The notes: a model not told the origin generated them from the letters alone. Positions 24,535 to 32,553 are shown, counted from the stretch's first letter. The stretch is DNA of 64,000 bases from Mycobacterium yunnanensis (GCF_025823185.1 NZ_JACKVK010000003.1:276174-340173), one strand, 5' to 3'. Made by a program: numbers and translations.

Positions 24535-24909
24535 CTAGTGGTGATGCGGGTGGTCGTGATCGTGGTCGTCGTGCGCGAGCAACGCCGCCTCGGCGGCGGT
24601 CCGCTCGTCGAGAGCCGTCGCGTCGAAGAACTCCTTGGTCGCCGCGAGCCGGCAGAACGCCTCCCCGAATTGGCGGTAGTACACCGCCGGATCGCACACG
24701 TCGGTCACACCCGACTCGTCGATCACCGCGATCAGGTGTTCCTTGAACTCGTCCCATTCGAAGGCGCCGGCCTTGCAGAGGTGCACGACGAGTCCGAACA
24801 GGCGTCCCTGCCAGGGGGCGTCGAAGACCAGTTCGCCGTTCGATCTCGGAAGGGCCGAGGCGCCCTGCCAGTCGTCGAACCCGGTGAGGTCAACCGTGGC
24901 CGTGGTCAT
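24535..24909 (-). CDS. Nitrile hydratase accessory/activator protein with His-rich tail
   Basis: The 124-residue protein belongs to the nitrile hydratase activator (P14K/NhlE) family: LPRSNGELVFDAPWQGRLFGLVVHLCKAGAFEWDEFKEHLI and YYRQFGEAFCRL. Such proteins help load cobalt and oxidise the active-site cysteines of the alpha subunit. Its C-terminus, HDDHDHDHPHHH, is an evident metal-binding tail not needed for the family fold, which suggests a cobalt-delivery role. The ATG directly abuts the alpha-subunit stop codon. Confidence 0.88.
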   Translation of the reverse strand: MTTATVDLTGFDDWQGASALPRSNGELVFDAPWQGRLFGLVVHLCKAGAFEWDEFKEHLIAVIDESGVTDVCDPAVYYRQFGEAFCRLAATKEFFDATALDERTAAEAALLAHDDHDHDHPHHH

Positions 24910-25500
24910 CTAGGACCCCGTCCCGACCAGCGCGGTGCCGACCATCGAGTCGCGGCTGATCATCGGGAGGAGGTCGTCGACGCTCAAGCCGTCGGTGCCC
25001 TCGGGGCGACGGGGGATCACCAGGTATCGAATCTCGGCGCTGCTGTCCCAGACGTCGACCTTGACGTCCTCGGGCAAGTCGACACCGAATTCGGCCAGGA
25101 CGCTTCGGGGTTCCTTCACCACCCTGGCGCGGTACTGGGGGTACTTGAACCATGCCGGCGGGATGCCGAGAAGTGTCCAGGGGTAGCACGAGCACAGCGT
25201 GCAGACGACGACGTTGTGTCGTTCCGCGGTGTTCTCGACGGCCACCATGTGCTCGGTCTGCAGTCCGGTGAATCCCATGTCGGCGATGGCGGCGGTGGCG
25301 TCGCGCAGCAGCCATTCCTTGTATTGCGGGTCGGTCCACGCCCTGGCGACGACCTTGGCGCCGTTGACGGGCCCCATGTCGTTCTCGAATGACGCGACCA
25401 CCGCGTCGACGGCCTCGTGTTCGGCAAGGCCCTTCTCGACCATCAGCGACTCGAGTGCGTTCACCCGAGCTTCGACGTCGCTTAGTGAAAGCCAGTCCAT
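24910..25500 (-). CDS. Nitrile hydratase alpha subunit, cobalt type
   Basis: The 196-residue subunit hydrates nitriles to amides. The metal motif is VCTLCSCYPW with Cys100, Cys103, Ser104 and Cys105; threonine after the first Cys (CTLCSC) marks the cobalt type, while iron enzymes usually have CSLCSC. Other family segments are AWTDPQYKEWLLRDATAAI, YRARVVKEPRSVL and DVWDSSAEIRYLVIPRRPEG. ATG 25500 (MDWLSLSDVEARV) is chosen by homology and a GAGGAG upstream. The gene order is beta, alpha, activator, as in other cobalt nitrile hydratase operons. Confidence 0.95.
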   Translation of the reverse strand: MDWLSLSDVEARVNALESLMVEKGLAEHEAVDAVVASFENDMGPVNGAKVVARAWTDPQYKEWLLRDATAAIADMGFTGLQTEHMVAVENTAERHNVVVCTLCSCYPWTLLGIPPAWFKYPQYRARVVKEPRSVLAEFGVDLPEDVKVDVWDSSAEIRYLVIPRRPEGTDGLSVDDLLPMISRDSMVGTALVGTGS

Positions 25501-25531
25501 CGTCTCATCTCCTCGTTCTCGTCGTGTGGGA

Positions 25532-26227
25532 CTACGTGGTGGGTTCGAGGTAGTCCTCGAACAGGTCGGCGTACAGGTCGAATTCCTCGGGGGCGGCGTC
25601 GCCCCACAGTTCGGTCGAGGTGAACCGCACCATGTAGAGCTGGTGTGGCACGTCGGTCTGCTGGTGCGCACTGGCCGCCGGGTCGTGGAAGGCGCCGTAC
25701 TGCTTGGCGATCACGCCGCTGGCGCGGTTGAGGTACCCGGGCAGCCGGTTGTGGCTGGACTCGTGGATGTTCTTCACCCGCACGGTGGCGCCCACGTCGT
25801 AGACGGGCGGCGCCTCGGCGGGCAGATCGTGGGGAGTGCCCTTCCACAGCACGTCGACCATCTTCTCGGCGAAGGGGGACAGCGTCGCCGGCTTCTCGGG
25901 GTGCGGCGTCATGCTCGGTGCGCCGAGTTCGACCATCCGCTTGTCGATCTCGTCGTGAGAGATGTACCCCTTGTCGTTGAGCAGCTTCTCCACCGAGAAC
26001 AGCCAGTGCGCGTAGTAGGTGGAGTCGGTGTAGTCACTCCACCGCATCAGCTCGATGCCGTGGCGCTGCTCGTCGAGGTTGAACGCGCCCTTGGCGATGG
26101 CCATCGCGGTGACCGCGTGCATCCGACCCTCGAACGGGTAGCGCCAGTCGGGGATGCCGGGTTCGAGGAACTCGGTGGCGATGGGTCCGAGACCGTCGCG
26201 GCCTCCGACGTCGTGTGGACCGTGCAT
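25532..26227 (-). CDS. Nitrile hydratase beta subunit
   Basis: The 231-residue subunit begins MHGPHDVGGRDGLGPI, the classic beta-subunit start. It has DWRYPFEGRMHAVT, GIELMRWSDYTDSTYYAHWLFSVEKLL and a C-terminal SH3-like domain (VRVKNIHESSHNRLPGYLNRASGVI; FTSTELWGDAAPEEFDLYADLFEDYLEP). It packs on the alpha subunit and contributes Arg residues to the active site. It is the first gene of a minus-strand operon whose promoter region contains a long dyad. The full family length is present. Confidence 0.95.
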   Translation of the reverse strand: MHGPHDVGGRDGLGPIATEFLEPGIPDWRYPFEGRMHAVTAMAIAKGAFNLDEQRHGIELMRWSDYTDSTYYAHWLFSVEKLLNDKGYISHDEIDKRMVELGAPSMTPHPEKPATLSPFAEKMVDVLWKGTPHDLPAEAPPVYDVGATVRVKNIHESSHNRLPGYLNRASGVIAKQYGAFHDPAASAHQQTDVPHQLYMVRFTSTELWGDAAPEEFDLYADLFEDYLEPTT

Positions 26228-26245
26228 ATCGGTGGTCTCCGATCG

Positions 26246-26282
26246 TTAGTTATGGCTGGAAATACTTCCAATGAGCAACTAA
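26246..26282. promoter_or_regulatory. Two-layer dyad in the nitrile hydratase promoter region
   Basis: Outer arms TTAGTT (26246-26251) and AACTAA (26277-26282) enclose inner arms TGGAA (26257-26261) and TTCCA (26266-26270). The site is 19 bases upstream of the beta-subunit ATG. It is a good candidate operator for the cluster's MarR protein. Confidence 0.45.
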
Positions 26283-26435
26283 ACCCACTCGTGCCGCACT
26301 TCGCAATCGCTACGACCAGGCCGTAACGCAGGATTTACAGCAGCCAACGCCCTTTGTTAAGAACGAGTTTCGGACGGCGTCCGACGTACCGCCGGGGTTG
26401 ACGCGGACCGCCGCCTGGCCAAGACTCACCGCTAC

Positions 26436-26461
26436 GCGCAATAGTTGCGCGATGGAACTAT
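26436..26461. promoter_or_regulatory. Overlapping palindromes upstream of cbtB
   Basis: GCGCAATAGTTGCGC (26436-26450) is a perfect 6-bp-arm palindrome. The overlapping ATAGTT at 26441-26446 and AACTAT at 26456-26461 form a second dyad whose half-sites resemble the TTAGTT/AACTAA pair of the divergent promoter. A TTGACG at 26398-26403 could be a -35 for cbtB. No cobalamin riboswitch sequence is seen. Confidence 0.35.
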
Positions 26462-26481
26462 CTCACTCAGGAGGACCGGAG

Positions 26482-26709
26482 ATGACTGCTTCCCACGAGT
26501 CGGCGGCGCGCTGGAGCGACGCCATCGAGACCCCGGACGGCACGGTGGTCGGCACGGCGCTGTGGCTGACCGGGACGACGGTGCTCGCCTTGATCGCCTA
26601 TTACTTCTTGGGCTACGACCAGGGTGCGGTGTCGGTGTTCGGCGCGGACACCCACGTGCACGAGTTCGTCCACGACGCCCGGCACCTGCTGGGTTTCCCC
26701 TGCCACTGA
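26482..26709 (+). CDS. cbtB: Cobalt transporter accessory subunit CbtB
   Basis: A 75-residue protein with one membrane span (GTALWLTGTTVLALIAYYFLGYD) and the C-terminal CbtB His motif THVHEFVHDARHLLGFPCH, which should bind cobalt. ATG 26482 follows GGAGGACCGGAG; upstream in-frame starts lack this. It precedes cbtA by 12 bases. CbtAB systems are predicted cobalt importers, usually under a B12 riboswitch. Here they sit divergently from a cobalt nitrile hydratase, which implies a dedicated cobalt supply. Confidence 0.9.
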   Translation: MTASHESAARWSDAIETPDGTVVGTALWLTGTTVLALIAYYFLGYDQGAVSVFGADTHVHEFVHDARHLLGFPCH

Positions 26710-26721
26710 ACGGGATTCGAC

Positions 26722-27534
26722 ATGGAGAAGAAGTACATCGGTTTCGGGGTGGGATCGGGCCTGATCGCGGGGCTGGCCTCGTTCGGCTACGCACGCCTGG
26801 AGATCTCGCCGCTGATCGAGGAGGCCATCGGCTACGAGGAGGGTCGTGCCCATGCCGAGTCGTCGCTGACCGGTGAACACGGTCACGAACACGAGGTCTT
26901 CACGAGGGCGCTGCAGGAGAACGTCGGCGCCGGGGTGGGCACCCTGGTCTTCGGATTGGTGATGGGGGCGCTGTTCGCGGTGGCCTTCAGCGTCCTCCTG
27001 GCTGCGCTGCGTCGGCGCGGTGTGGCGGTCGACCCCCGAGCGGCGGCGGTTCTGCTCGCGGCCGTCGCCTTCGTGTCGACCACGCTTGTCCCGGCACTGG
27101 CCTACCCGCCCAATCCGCCCGGCGTCGGCCTCGAGGACACCATCGGGGACCGCACCAGCGCGTATTTGACCGTCGTCGTGGCGTCCGTGACGCTGGCGAC
27201 GGTCGCCGTCGCCGTCGGCTTGCGACTGGTGCCAAGAGTCGGGGGCTGGACGTCCGGGATCCTCGCGACGGTGGGCTACCTCGCGGCCACGGCGACGGTC
27301 GTCATGCTGATGCCCTCCTTCCACGAGGTGCCAGGACCCATGACCGGGCCCGGGGGCGACATCGTGTTCGCGGGATTTCCCGCAGAGGTGTTGAGCGAGT
27401 TCAGAATCGACTCCCTGCTGGCCCAGGCCATCCTGTGGTTCGTCATCGCCTCGGGCTTCGTGGTGATGCTGCCCCGCGCGGTGCGCCTGGGTGCGGCTCG
27501 ACCGTTGGCAGGAGCACTGCATGGCGACCGTTGA
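26722..27534 (+). CDS. cbtA: Cobalt transporter subunit CbtA
   Basis: A 270-residue polytopic protein with about six spans. The N-terminus KKYIGFGVGSGLIAGLASFGYARLEISPLIEEAI and the His-rich EHGHEHEVFTRALQENVGAGVG segment are typical of CbtA. The His cluster after the first span is a likely metal-binding site on the outer face. Later family segments include YPPNPPGVG and FHEVPGPMTGPGGDIVFAGFPAEVLSEFR. The gene overlaps the start of the amidase gene by 14 bases, which indicates one operon, cbtB-cbtA-amidase. Confidence 0.9.
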   Translation: MEKKYIGFGVGSGLIAGLASFGYARLEISPLIEEAIGYEEGRAHAESSLTGEHGHEHEVFTRALQENVGAGVGTLVFGLVMGALFAVAFSVLLAALRRRGVAVDPRAAAVLLAAVAFVSTTLVPALAYPPNPPGVGLEDTIGDRTSAYLTVVVASVTLATVAVAVGLRLVPRVGGWTSGILATVGYLAATATVVMLMPSFHEVPGPMTGPGGDIVFAGFPAEVLSEFRIDSLLAQAILWFVIASGFVVMLPRAVRLGAARPLAGALHGDR

Positions 27535-28516
27535 GTTCGCGCCGACCCCCGAGCAGTACGTCTGGACGTTCGGGGGAGCCGAGCCGGTCATGGAGGTGGC
27601 GCCGGGCACGGTGCTCAGGCTGTGGACCGAGGACGCGTTCGCCGGTCGCGTCACCTCGAGCGCCGACAAGCCCAGCGAGGTGCTCAACCCCAAGGAGCTC
27701 AACCCCCAGACCGGTCCGTTCTACGTCACCGGCGCCGAGCCGGGCGACACCCTGGCACTGCACGTGGTGGCGTTGGAGCCCGCGCGAGACTGGGCGGCGT
27801 CGACCACCATTCCGCTCTTCGGCGCCCTGACCGGAACCGACCGGACCGCCGGCCTGCAACCGCCGCTGCCCGAGTTGACGTGGATCTATCAGGTCGACCG
27901 GGCGGCGGGGCACGCCACGTTCGTCGGCCACGAGACCGACTTCACCATGACGATGCCGCTGGCGCCGATGCTGGGTACCGTCGGCGTCGCACCGGCGCTG
28001 CGCGAGGTGCGCACGACGTTGGTGCCGGACTACTTCGGCGGCAACATGGACACCCCGGAGTTGCGGACCGGAACCACGGTCTATCTCGGCGTCAACGTCG
28101 ACGGTGCGTTGTTCTCCGTCGGGGACGGGCACTACCGCCAGGGCGAGGGCGAGACGTGTGGCACCGCGCTCGAGGGCGCGATGAACGTGACGATCGTCGT
28201 CGACTTGATCAAGGGCGGCGCGCCCGCCTGGCCCCGGCTCGAACACGACGACGCCCTGCTGACCGTCGGCTCCGCACGGCCGCTGGAGGACGCGTGGCGC
28301 TGTTCGCAGGTGGAGATGGTGCGGTGGCTGACCGAGTTGTACGGTCTGGGCCCGATGGATGCCTACCAGGTGTGCAGCCAGCTGTGTCAGTCCCCGCTGG
28401 CCAACGTCGTCGACGTCAACTACAGCGCGGTGACCAAGATCGCGAAGTCGCTACTGCCGCAATCGGATCCGTACTCGGGTACGCACGCGCGGCTACGGGC
28501 GCTCGCTCCGATCTAA
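27521..28516 (+). CDS. Acetamidase/formamidase (FmdA/AmdA family)
   Basis: About 331 residues of the FmdA/AmdA family, metal-dependent amidases that hydrolyse short amides such as formamide and acetamide to acid and ammonia. Family segments are ITFTVGDTL-like PGDTLALHVVALEP, GHATFVGHETDFTM, MLGTVGVAPALREVRTTLVPDYFGGNMDTPEL and GDGHYRQGEGETCGTALEG. ATG 27521 follows GGAG with an 8-base spacer and lies inside the end of cbtA. It would complete the pathway nitrile to amide to acid. Most nitrile hydratase clusters carry a signature amidase instead. Confidence 0.9.
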   Translation: MATVEFAPTPEQYVWTFGGAEPVMEVAPGTVLRLWTEDAFAGRVTSSADKPSEVLNPKELNPQTGPFYVTGAEPGDTLALHVVALEPARDWAASTTIPLFGALTGTDRTAGLQPPLPELTWIYQVDRAAGHATFVGHETDFTMTMPLAPMLGTVGVAPALREVRTTLVPDYFGGNMDTPELRTGTTVYLGVNVDGALFSVGDGHYRQGEGETCGTALEGAMNVTIVVDLIKGGAPAWPRLEHDDALLTVGSARPLEDAWRCSQVEMVRWLTELYGLGPMDAYQVCSQLCQSPLANVVDVNYSAVTKIAKSLLPQSDPYSGTHARLRALAPI

Positions 28517-29166
28517 GTGGACGCCGACTGCTGCCCGTAACCCGAGAGCCGGCGGCCGACCTCGGTGATCTCCTCTGCGGAGAGCACCCGCACCGGGGCG
28601 CCGCTGGCCATCGCGCGCAGCTGGACGTCGCACACGTACTCCAGGTAGGCCACCATGCTCAGCACCTTGGGCAGCGCCGCTCCGACGAGGACGGCGCCGT
28701 GGTTGCCCATCAGCGCGGCCGTCCGGTCGCGCAAGGCCGCGACGACGTTGTCGGCCAGCTGGGGGGTGCCGAACGTGGCGTACGGCGCCACTCGGACCGC
28801 GCCCCCGAAGAGAGCCGAATAGTAGTGCGAGGCAGGCACTTCGTCGACGACGGTGGACAGCGCCGTCGACGCCGGGCCATGCGTGTGCACCACGGCGGTG
28901 TGGCTCGACTCGCGGTACACGGCCAGGTGCAGCGCGAGCTCACTGGACGGTTCCAGGACCGCGTCGACCGGCCGGCCGTCGAGGTCGTGGATGCCGACGT
29001 CACCGGGCGCCATCGCCTCGTAGTCGACGCCGCTGGGTGAGATCACGACCAGGTCGTCGACCCGGATCGAGACGTTGCCCGCGGTGCCGACCACCAGACC
29101 GGAGCGGCTCAACGACAGGCAGGATTCCACGACCTGCCTGCGCTCGGATTCCAGACGGAGGCTCAT
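28513..29166 (-). CDS. Class II aldolase (fuculose-1-phosphate aldolase-like)
   Basis: A 217-residue zinc aldolase of the FucA/RhaD/AraD family. Catalytic Glu76 (EPSSELALH) and zinc ligands His94 and His96 (VVHTHGPAS) and His156 (GNHGAVL) match E. coli FucA spacing. GTAGNVSIRVDD and ISPSGVDY bind the phosphate. It would cleave a ketose 1-phosphate to DHAP and an aldehyde. The ATG overlaps the dehydrogenase stop (ATGA), so it is the last gene of the operon regulator-kinase-dehydrogenase-aldolase. It converges with and overlaps the amidase gene end by 4 bases. Confidence 0.88.
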   Translation of the reverse strand: MSLRLESERRQVVESCLSLSRSGLVVGTAGNVSIRVDDLVVISPSGVDYEAMAPGDVGIHDLDGRPVDAVLEPSSELALHLAVYRESSHTAVVHTHGPASTALSTVVDEVPASHYYSALFGGAVRVAPYATFGTPQLADNVVAALRDRTAALMGNHGAVLVGAALPKVLSMVAYLEYVCDVQLRAMASGAPVRVLSAEEITEVGRRLSGYGQQSAST

Positions 29167-30200
29167 GGTTCGAGGATGTACTTCGAACCGCGGCCTGCCG
29201 CCATGTCTTCCAGGCTCGGCACCAGTTGGTCGAGCGGGCGGCGTTCGGTGACCAGCATCGACCCGTCGACCTTGCGGCTGGCCAACAGTTCGACGGCGGT
29301 GCGCACGTAGTTCGGCGTGTGGTGGAAGACGCCCTTGAGCGTGTACTCCTCGTAGTGCATCGCGCTGGAGTCGACCGAGAACGGTGCGCCCTTGGGAGTG
29401 CCGCCGAACAGCACCGCGGTGGCACCGGGCCGCAATGTGCGGACGGTCTGCTCCCAGACCTGCGGCAGGCCAACGGCTTCGATGCCGACGTCGGCGCCGC
29501 GTCCGTGTGGCGTGCGCGACTTGATGAGCGCGACGCGGTCTTCGAAGTCGCCGGTGTCGGACAGGTCGACGACGTCCACCGCGCCGGCGAGCTTCGCCTG
29601 TTCGAGCCGCCACGGGGACTGGTCGACGGAGATGACGTTCGCCCCGCGCAGCGTGGCGAGGCGCGCGAACATCAGGCCGATGGGCCCGGCCCCGTGGACC
29701 ACCACGGTGTCACCCAATTCGATGCCGGTCTCGGCCATTCCGTGCACGACGGTGGCCAGAGGTTCCAACGGGGCGGCGTCGGCGAAGTCGAGGTCGTCGG
29801 GCAGCTTGTAGGTGTTGCGGGCGACGATCGCGGCGGGAATCACCACCTCCTCGGCGAAGGCGCCGTTGAGGAATTCGAGGTTCTCGCACAAACTCTCGCG
29901 ATTGCGGATGCACGCCCAGCAGTACCCGCATGGCACGGTGTTGGCCGCGGTGACGCGGTCGCCCACGGCGAACTGGTCGACGCCGTCCCCGACGGCGGTG
30001 ATGACGCCGGCGAACTCGTGGCCGAAACGGGCTGGCAGCGTGGGGAAGAGCTTCGGGTGCCCGCGCCGGAACGACTTGAGGTCGGTGCCGCACGTCGCGG
30101 CGGCGCGGACCTCCACCAGCACCTCACCCGGTGCGGGCTCGGTGGACGCGACGTCCTCCAGCCGCAATTCGCCTGGCCCGTAGAACATGGCCGCTCTCAT
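29163..30200 (-). CDS. Zinc-dependent polyol/alcohol dehydrogenase
   Basis: A 345-residue medium-chain dehydrogenase. The catalytic zinc ligands are Cys37 and His61-Glu62 (TCGTDLK; FGHEFAG), and the structural zinc site is Cys91, Cys94, Cys97 and Cys105. The NAD-binding motif is VVHGAGPIGLMFARLA, and Asp in VISVDQS suggests NAD rather than NADP. Relatives include sorbitol and threonine dehydrogenases. ATG 30200 overlaps the kinase stop and has GGAGA upstream. In this operon it probably oxidises a polyol to the ketose that the kinase phosphorylates. Confidence 0.9.
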   Translation of the reverse strand: MRAAMFYGPGELRLEDVASTEPAPGEVLVEVRAAATCGTDLKSFRRGHPKLFPTLPARFGHEFAGVITAVGDGVDQFAVGDRVTAANTVPCGYCWACIRNRESLCENLEFLNGAFAEEVVIPAAIVARNTYKLPDDLDFADAAPLEPLATVVHGMAETGIELGDTVVVHGAGPIGLMFARLATLRGANVISVDQSPWRLEQAKLAGAVDVVDLSDTGDFEDRVALIKSRTPHGRGADVGIEAVGLPQVWEQTVRTLRPGATAVLFGGTPKGAPFSVDSSAMHYEEYTLKGVFHHTPNYVRTAVELLASRKVDGSMLVTERRPLDQLVPSLEDMAAGRGSKYILEP

Positions 30201-31708
30201 CGTTGGTCTCCTAGCGATAGGTCGTGCAGGTCGTGAAGCAGGTCTCTGGTGGTGGAGTAGAGGCGGGTGTAGACCGTCCGCAGGTCGGCATAGGCCTTGG
30301 CTGCCCACGGCCGCGGTTCGACGACGGCGTCGGTGCTGGCCAGTGCAGCCGCGGCCTCGGGCAGCGAGGCGTACTCGCCGATCGCGGTCAGCGCGATGGC
30401 GGCCGCGCCGAGGGCACTGACTTCGCCGGCGGCGCGCACCTCCAACGGTCGGTCGAAGACGTCGGCGAGGATCTGCGTCCACAGCGCGCTGCGCGCCCCG
30501 CCGCCCATCGCACGCAGCACCTCGACGCGTTCTCCGCGGGCGGCCTCCAAACCGTCGAGCTGCGAGCGCAATTCGAACGCGATGCCTTCGAGCAGTGAAC
30601 GGTAGAAGTGCGCGCGGGTGTGACAACCCTGCCAGCCCACCGTCACCCCGGAGGCCTGGCTGTCCCAGTGTGGCGTTTGCGCGGCGTTCCAGTACGGCAG
30701 GGTCAGCAGGCGCTCGCTGCCGATCGGGAGTTCGGCGGCGTCGCGCTCGAGCGCCGGATCCGGCGCGCCGCCCAAGTCCGGATCGCCGAACCGTTGGCGG
30801 AACCACGTCGAGAGATACGTGCCCGACGAGCTGAACGTCTCGACGGTGGTCTGCCCCGGCATCGCCGAGATCATCGACCGGTACGCCCGCGCCGGAAGGT
30901 ACGCGGTGGTCTCGCTGCCGATCACCACGGCGGTGCCCAGCACGAGGTAGGCGCTGCCCGGATCCGTCACGCCGAGGCCAAGGCCAGCCGTCTGGCCGTC
31001 CCCGGTGCCGGCGATCACCGCGACGTCGGGACCCAGACCCCACCCGTCGGCGACCTCGGCGCGCAGCGGCCCGAGCGGTGTGCCGGTGGGCACCAGATCG
31101 GGCAGTTGGTCGCGGCGCACCCCGGCCAGCTCGAGCAATTCCTCGGAGTAGTCACCGGTGGCCTGGTCCACCAGCGCCAGGGGGTCGACCGAGGCGGTGC
31201 TCGACGTCCAACGACCGGTCATGGCGTGCACCAGATAGGTGTGCACGTCGGCGATGTGCGCGCTGCGGGAGAGTGTTTCGGGCTCGTGGTCGCGCAACCA
31301 CAGCAGCTTGTAGAGCCCGGGGGTGATGTCGGCGGGCTTGCCGCACAGCAGTTCGACGCGGTCTGTGCCGTAACGCCGCGCTTCGGCGTGCGCGCGGCCG
31401 TCCATCCAGAGCATGGCCGGTCGTACCGGCTCGTCGTCGCTGTCGAGGCAGACGAAGCTCTCGCGCTGATGGGTCACGCAGATGGCGGCGACCGACGCCA
31501 GGTCGTCGACGTCGGCGAGGGCTCGTCGCACCGCGTGATCGGTGGCCGTCCACCAGTCGGGTGCGTGCTGCTCGAACCAGTGTGGGGCGGGGGTCGCGGT
31601 GTCGAGGGCGTAGGAGCCAGCCCCGACCTCGCGGCCGGTGCGGTCGACGACGATGGCCTTGGCTGCCGTCGTCGAGCAGTCGACGGCGATGACCAGTGGG
31701 GAGTTCAC
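30197..31708 (-). CDS. FGGY-family carbohydrate kinase (xylulokinase-like)
   Basis: A 503-residue kinase. The N-terminal phosphate loop is IAVDCSTTAAKAIVVD, followed by THQRESFVCLDSDDEP and MLWMDGRAHAEA. The C-terminal half has AVIAGTGDGQTAGLGLG and LRAMGGGARSALWTQILADVFDRPLEV. FGGY kinases act on ketoses or polyols; the exact sugar cannot be assigned. The gene overlaps both neighbours by 4 bases (ATGA), which fixes the start and shows translational coupling with the DeoR gene upstream. Confidence 0.9.
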   Translation of the reverse strand: MNSPLVIAVDCSTTAAKAIVVDRTGREVGAGSYALDTATPAPHWFEQHAPDWWTATDHAVRRALADVDDLASVAAICVTHQRESFVCLDSDDEPVRPAMLWMDGRAHAEARRYGTDRVELLCGKPADITPGLYKLLWLRDHEPETLSRSAHIADVHTYLVHAMTGRWTSSTASVDPLALVDQATGDYSEELLELAGVRRDQLPDLVPTGTPLGPLRAEVADGWGLGPDVAVIAGTGDGQTAGLGLGVTDPGSAYLVLGTAVVIGSETTAYLPARAYRSMISAMPGQTTVETFSSSGTYLSTWFRQRFGDPDLGGAPDPALERDAAELPIGSERLLTLPYWNAAQTPHWDSQASGVTVGWQGCHTRAHFYRSLLEGIAFELRSQLDGLEAARGERVEVLRAMGGGARSALWTQILADVFDRPLEVRAAGEVSALGAAAIALTAIGEYASLPEAAAALASTDAVVEPRPWAAKAYADLRTVYTRLYSTTRDLLHDLHDLSLGDQR

Positions 31709-32541
31709 GGCAGCACCTCCTCGGATGGCGTTGCCGTACTCGATCTGACGGCGACCACGACGTTCGCGCCGGCGTCCTCCAGTCGCTGCACGGCGTCGGG
31801 TTCGAGACCGTCGTCGACGACGACGGCGTCGAACTCCTCCACGTCACAGATGCGGTGAACGGCGCGTCGAGTGAACTTGGTGTGGTCGACGAGCAGGACG
31901 CTCAACTCGGCGCTCTCGATGAAGGCGCGCTTCAGATCTGCTGCGGCACTTGACGGATGGAAGCACATACCGCGGGACACGGCGGGCACCGACATGAACA
32001 GGACGTCGTAGTGCATGTCGCGCAACGTCCGGACCGACTGCGGGCCGACGAATGACGAGAAGTCCGCCACGTAGTCGCCGCCGACGGCGTTGAGCCGAAC
32101 ATCCGGGTCGGTCGCCAATTCGTTGATGGCGGGCAGGAAGTTCGTCACCACGGTCAGCGGCAGGTGCGCGCGAAGGGCGGGCAATATGCGCAGTGCCGTG
32201 GTGCTGTCGTCGACCGCGACGGCCTGCATGTCGACCCGTCCGACCGCCCACTGGTAGCCGGCCCGGGCCACCGCCTCCTTCTCGGCGACGTTGAGCCCGC
32301 GCCGCATCTCGACGCTGCGCTCGAATGCCTCACTGGGCGGGGCCTCCGCGCCGGAGCGCACCTTGCGCAGCATGCCCTGGGCGTCGAGTTGGTCGAGATC
32401 GCGGTGAATGGTCATGGTGCTCACGCCGAACCGGTCGGCGAGCTCGTCGATGCGGGCGCCGCCACGGGAGGTCACGAACGCCACGATCTCGGAGCGGCGG
32501 TGGACGTGACCGCTGATCCGCGGCGACTGCGCCATCGCCAT
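31705..32541 (-). CDS. DeoR-family repressor of the sugar operon
   Basis: The 278-residue protein has an N-terminal DeoR helix-turn-helix (RRSEIVAFVTSRGGARIDELADRFGVSTMTIHRDLDQLDAQGMLRKVRSGA) and a C-terminal sugar-phosphate sensing domain (VAVDDSTTALRILPAL; LNAVGGDYVADFSSFVGP; DVLFMSVPAVS; LLVDHTKFTRRAVHRI). It heads the operon and probably represses it until a phosphorylated sugar binds. Two adjacent ATG codons (32541 and 32535) are possible starts. A run of 12 G on the coding strand immediately precedes the first and occupies the ribosome-binding position. Confidence 0.88.
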   Translation of the reverse strand: MAMAQSPRISGHVHRRSEIVAFVTSRGGARIDELADRFGVSTMTIHRDLDQLDAQGMLRKVRSGAEAPPSEAFERSVEMRRGLNVAEKEAVARAGYQWAVGRVDMQAVAVDDSTTALRILPALRAHLPLTVVTNFLPAINELATDPDVRLNAVGGDYVADFSSFVGPQSVRTLRDMHYDVLFMSVPAVSRGMCFHPSSAAADLKRAFIESAELSVLLVDHTKFTRRAVHRICDVEEFDAVVVDDGLEPDAVQRLEDAGANVVVAVRSSTATPSEEVLP

Positions 32542-32553
32542 CCCCCCCCCCCC
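32542..32553. repeat. 12-base C/G homopolymer at the DeoR start
   Basis: Twelve consecutive C on the plus strand (G on the coding strand) directly abut the ATG of the DeoR gene. Such tracts are prone to slippage. The exact length may also be a sequencing uncertainty. Confidence 0.8.

Noticed and set aside
26228..26481. Cobalamin riboswitch before cbtBA
   Set aside because: No B12-box-like sequence or typical paired core was found, and the gap is largely occupied by dyads.
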